Source: Gammaproteobacteria bacterium
GTDB lineage: Bacteria; Pseudomonadota; Gammaproteobacteria; Steroidobacterales; Steroidobacteraceae
Length of the DNA: 6,628 bases
Direction of reading: 5' to 3'
Assembly (NCBI GenBank): GCA_003156695.1
Contig: PMHN01000112.1
Coordinates: 4,213-10,840, forward strand
Part shown: piece after piece, positions 5,161-6,628 of the stretch
Position numbering within the stretch: position 1 is the stretch's first letter
How the letters are laid out: the number at the start of each line of letters is the position of its first letter
The notes under the pieces: generated by a model
What the model saw: only the letters and a program-made list of their open reading frames with translations
The model's database searches: none
Told to the model about the DNA's origin: nothing
Made by a program: the position numbers and the translations under genes

Positions 5161-5678
5161 AGGATCAGCAGCGCCTGGATGACGATGATGGCCCACAGCG
5201 GCGACAGATCCAGCCCCGCTACCGCCGGGATCAGCCGGCGGATAGGGCGCAGCACCGGCTCGCACAGCGCCGCGAGCACCGACTGCAGGGGCGAGTAACC
5301 GCCGGGGGCGATGAGGCTCAGGAGCGCGTAGAGGAAGATCGCGTAGAAGTAGGTCCACAGGAGCGTACTGCTGATTTCCACCAGCATGGCGCGCGCCCAG
5401 ACGAGCGGACCCGGCCAGCCGACGCCGTGCAGCGCGAACAGGCACCCAACCTCGACCCCGGTCACGAGCAGCACGGCGACGACCGAGGCGCTGTCGAGCT
5501 TGCCGACCGGGGGCAGCACGCGCCGCAAGGGCAGGATCAGGGGATTGGTCAGCCGCACCACCGCCTGTGAAATGGGATTGCGGAAGTCCGCCCGGGTGAG
5601 CTGCAGCAGCAGCCGCACCAGGAACACGAACAGCGCGAGCGACAGCAGGGTTTCGACGATGAAATAGATAGCGCTCAT
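5151..5678 (-). CDS. yggT: YggT family integral membrane protein, 175 aa
   Basis: YggT proteins are small inner-membrane proteins; in E. coli a role in osmotic or ion tolerance has been suggested, but the molecular function is not settled. The protein shows the typical internal duplication: a hydrophobic helix (about 4-27) followed by FRNPISQAVVRLTNPLILP (32-50) and a second helix (about 65-84), then hydrophobic segments (about 93-124) followed by YSPLQSVLAALCEPVLRPIR (128-147) and a last helix (about 157-174). Each half carries the NP/EP-x-L-x-P-x-R motif. The ATG at 5678 overlaps the proC stop (ATGA) and has GGGAAA a few bases upstream. The frame continues open far upstream, but that part runs antiparallel to no conserved match and lies within proC, so it is not coding here. 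Linkage with proC and yggS supports the call. Confidence 0.93.
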   Translation of the reverse strand: MSAIYFIVETLLSLALFVFLVRLLLQLTRADFRNPISQAVVRLTNPLILPLRRVLPPVGKLDSASVVAVLLVTGVEVGCLFALHGVGWPGPLVWARAMLVEISSTLLWTYFYAIFLYALLSLIAPGGYSPLQSVLAALCEPVLRPIRRLIPAVAGLDLSPLWAIIVIQALLILLR

Positions 5679-6499
5679 GGATTTCCCGTGACTGCGGCGA
5701 GGTCGCGGCTGCGCTGCGCCGCCGCAACCAGCGCCTGAGTTACCGTGGCCCGCAGGCCCGCGCTCTCGAAGACCCGCACCGCTGCCTCGGTCGTGCCCCC
5801 CGCGGAGGTGACTTCGGCCCGCAGCCGTTTCAGGTCGGCATCCGCGGCATGTGCCAGGAGGCCTGAGCCGTAGAGAGTCGCGTTTGCCAGGCGCCGCGCG
5901 GCGGGTGCTTCCAGACCGAGCGACTCGCCGGCCTCGGCCAGAAGCTCCGCCAGAAGAAAGAAGTAGGCCGGTCCGCTGCCCGAGAGCGCCGTCACCACGT
6001 CCAGCGCCTCCTCGGTGGGTACCCACACGGTCTCGCCCACGGATCCGAGCACGCTCTGGGCGCTGGCACGTTGTGCCGTGGAGACCTCGCCCGCGGCGTA
6101 CAGGCCGGTGATCCCGGCGCCGACGAGAGCGGGGCGGTTGGGCATGGCGCGCACCACTGCAGTCCCTGCGCCACATGCGCCCTGCAGCGTCGCGATGCGA
6201 ACACCGGCGGCCACCGAAACCACCAGCGGGCGCTGCCCGGCGAACAGGCCCGCCAGGCCGCTCAGCGTCGCGACGACATCCTGCGGCTTCACGGCAAGCA
6301 CCACCACGGCGGCGCCCGCGGCGGCCGCCGAGTTGTCCGCCAACGCGCTGACACCAAAATCGCGCGCCAGCGTCGTGCGCGCGGCGAGGTGTTTCTCGCC
6401 GACGTTCAGCTGCTCGGGGCGCATGCCGGAGCGCAACAGGCCGCCCACGAGCGCGCGCCCCATGTTGCCGGCGCCGAGTATGCAGATGCGGCCGTTCAT
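5675..6499 (-). CDS. proC: Pyrroline-5-carboxylate reductase, 274 aa
   Basis: ProC reduces 1-pyrroline-5-carboxylate to L-proline with NAD(P)H, the last step of proline synthesis in the cytosol. The N-terminal Rossmann fold has GAGNMG at 9-14, VLAVKPQ at 67-73 and MPNRPALVGAG at 119-129. The C-terminal dimerisation and active-site domain has ALSGSGPAYFF at 171-181 and VTSAGGTTEAA at 230-240. The length agrees with E. coli ProC (269). The ATG at 6499 puts the Rossmann strand at the usual position; an in-frame ATG at 6580 would add 27 residues of no conserved character. There is no clear Shine-Dalgarno before 6499. Two motif positions differ from the commonest form: Arg for Thr in MPNTPA and Ala for Pro in TSPGGTT. 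Both look tolerable. The stop overlaps yggT by 4 bases, and yggS lies 85 bp upstream. Confidence 0.96.
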   Translation of the reverse strand: MNGRICILGAGNMGRALVGGLLRSGMRPEQLNVGEKHLAARTTLARDFGVSALADNSAAAAGAAVVVLAVKPQDVVATLSGLAGLFAGQRPLVVSVAAGVRIATLQGACGAGTAVVRAMPNRPALVGAGITGLYAAGEVSTAQRASAQSVLGSVGETVWVPTEEALDVVTALSGSGPAYFFLLAELLAEAGESLGLEAPAARRLANATLYGSGLLAHAADADLKRLRAEVTSAGGTTEAAVRVFESAGLRATVTQALVAAAQRSRDLAAVTGNP

Positions 6500-6508
6500 G
6501 ACCGGCAC

Positions 6509-6514
6509 ATTGTA
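6509..6514 (-). promoter_or_regulatory. Possible -10 element just before proC
   Basis: On the minus strand TACAAT lies 9 bases before the proC ATG and matches the sigma-70 -10 at five of six positions. No good -35 is found at 16-18 bases, because the hairpin arm at 6526-6537 occupies that place. A start at the normal distance would fall at about 6500-6502, giving an almost leaderless proC mRNA, which would fit the missing Shine-Dalgarno. The hexamer may also be chance. Confidence 0.25.
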
Positions 6515-6525
6515 CTTGTTGATTG

Positions 6526-6552
6526 GCCGAAAGGGCCCGTGGCCCTTTCGGC
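6526..6552 (-). repeat. 12-bp perfect hairpin in the yggS-proC gap
   Basis: GCCGAAAGGGCC (6526-6537) and GGCCCTTTCGGC (6541-6552) are perfectly complementary with a 3-base loop. This is the strongest inverted repeat in the window by stem length. No U-tract follows on either strand. It may be a weak terminator or processing site after yggS, a 5' structure of the proC mRNA, or a copy of a dispersed repeat. Confidence 0.6.
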
Positions 6553-6571
6553 AGGCCACCCCATCCACCGC

Positions 6572-6587
6572 TGACCGCAAGCGGTCA
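6572..6587 (-). repeat. Inverted repeat covering the yggS stop codon
   Basis: TGACCGC (6572-6578) and GCGGTCA (6581-6587) are perfectly complementary around AA. In minus-strand RNA this gives a 6-bp stem closed by G-C on a CUUG tetraloop, a known stable loop type. The yggS stop codon (6585-6587) is the first triplet of the 5' arm. No U-tract follows. Confidence 0.5.
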
Positions 6588-6628
6588 CGGCCGGGCGCCG
6601 AACAGCACCGTGCCGAGGCGCACGATGG
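6585..6628 (-). CDS. yggS: C-terminal end of YggS, PLP homeostasis protein (partial)
   Basis: Read on the minus strand from the window edge, the frame ends in IVRLGTVLFGARP and a TGA at 6585-6587. This matches the conserved end of the YggS/YBL036C family (VRIGTAIFGAR type), a fold-III PLP-binding protein without known catalysis that maintains pyridoxal phosphate and amino-acid balance. Only about 14 residues are visible, but the position directly upstream of proC and yggT is the usual gammaproteobacterial order and strengthens the call. Confidence 0.82.
   Translation of the reverse strand, partial: IVRLGTVLFGARP

Noticed and set aside
5679..6176. Upstream extension of the yggT frame to 341 residues
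   Set aside because: The extension overlaps proC in another frame and is Arg/Gly-rich without conserved features. The YggT family starts at the MSAIYF methionine at 5678.

Overview
The window looks like chromosomal DNA from a GC-rich gammaproteobacterium. The evidence is the strong G/C bias at third codon positions in every gene, the order yggS-proC-yggT, which is common in Gammaproteobacteria such as Pseudomonas, and an htpG gene preceded by a heat-shock-type (sigma-32) promoter. I cannot name the genus. No mobile elements, CRISPR arrays, tRNA or rRNA genes were seen, so this is mostly a housekeeping region with a few unassigned small genes.

Left part (1-1723). The C-terminal 49 residues of an unrecognised plus-strand gene end at 151. 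An intergenic stretch with a nearly perfect 12-nt inverted repeat follows, then a small unrecognised plus-strand gene (298-561). A minus-strand orphan ParA/MinD-type ATPase (597-1379) converges on that small gene. Beyond the parA start, and diverging from it, lies a possible 63-residue single-span membrane protein (1532-1723).

Middle (1724-4489). A match to the sigma-32 promoter stands in front of htpG (bacterial Hsp90, 646 aa). The htpG leader can fold into a long imperfect hairpin that pairs the Shine-Dalgarno sequence and ends at the base before the ATG, which is the layout of an RNA thermometer. The htpG stop overlaps the start of an alpha/beta hydrolase gene (ATGA), so both are probably made from one heat-inducible transcript. 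A strong intrinsic terminator follows the hydrolase, but its U-tract is on the minus strand, so it serves the converging HU-family gene.

Right part (4490-6628). All genes are on the minus strand. They are an HU-family nucleoid protein with its own likely strong promoter, and the group yggS (last residues only), proC and yggT. In this group proC makes pyrroline-5-carboxylate reductase (last step of proline synthesis), YggS is the PLP-homeostasis protein, and YggT is a small integral membrane protein; proC and yggT overlap by ATGA. The 85-bp yggS-proC gap holds two strong inverted repeats. Several stop codons in the window sit inside or beside inverted repeats, most clearly that of the HU gene.

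I see no clear new multi-gene system. The points most worth a second look are the htpG leader, the htpG-hydrolase coupling and the orphan ParA with its small neighbours.
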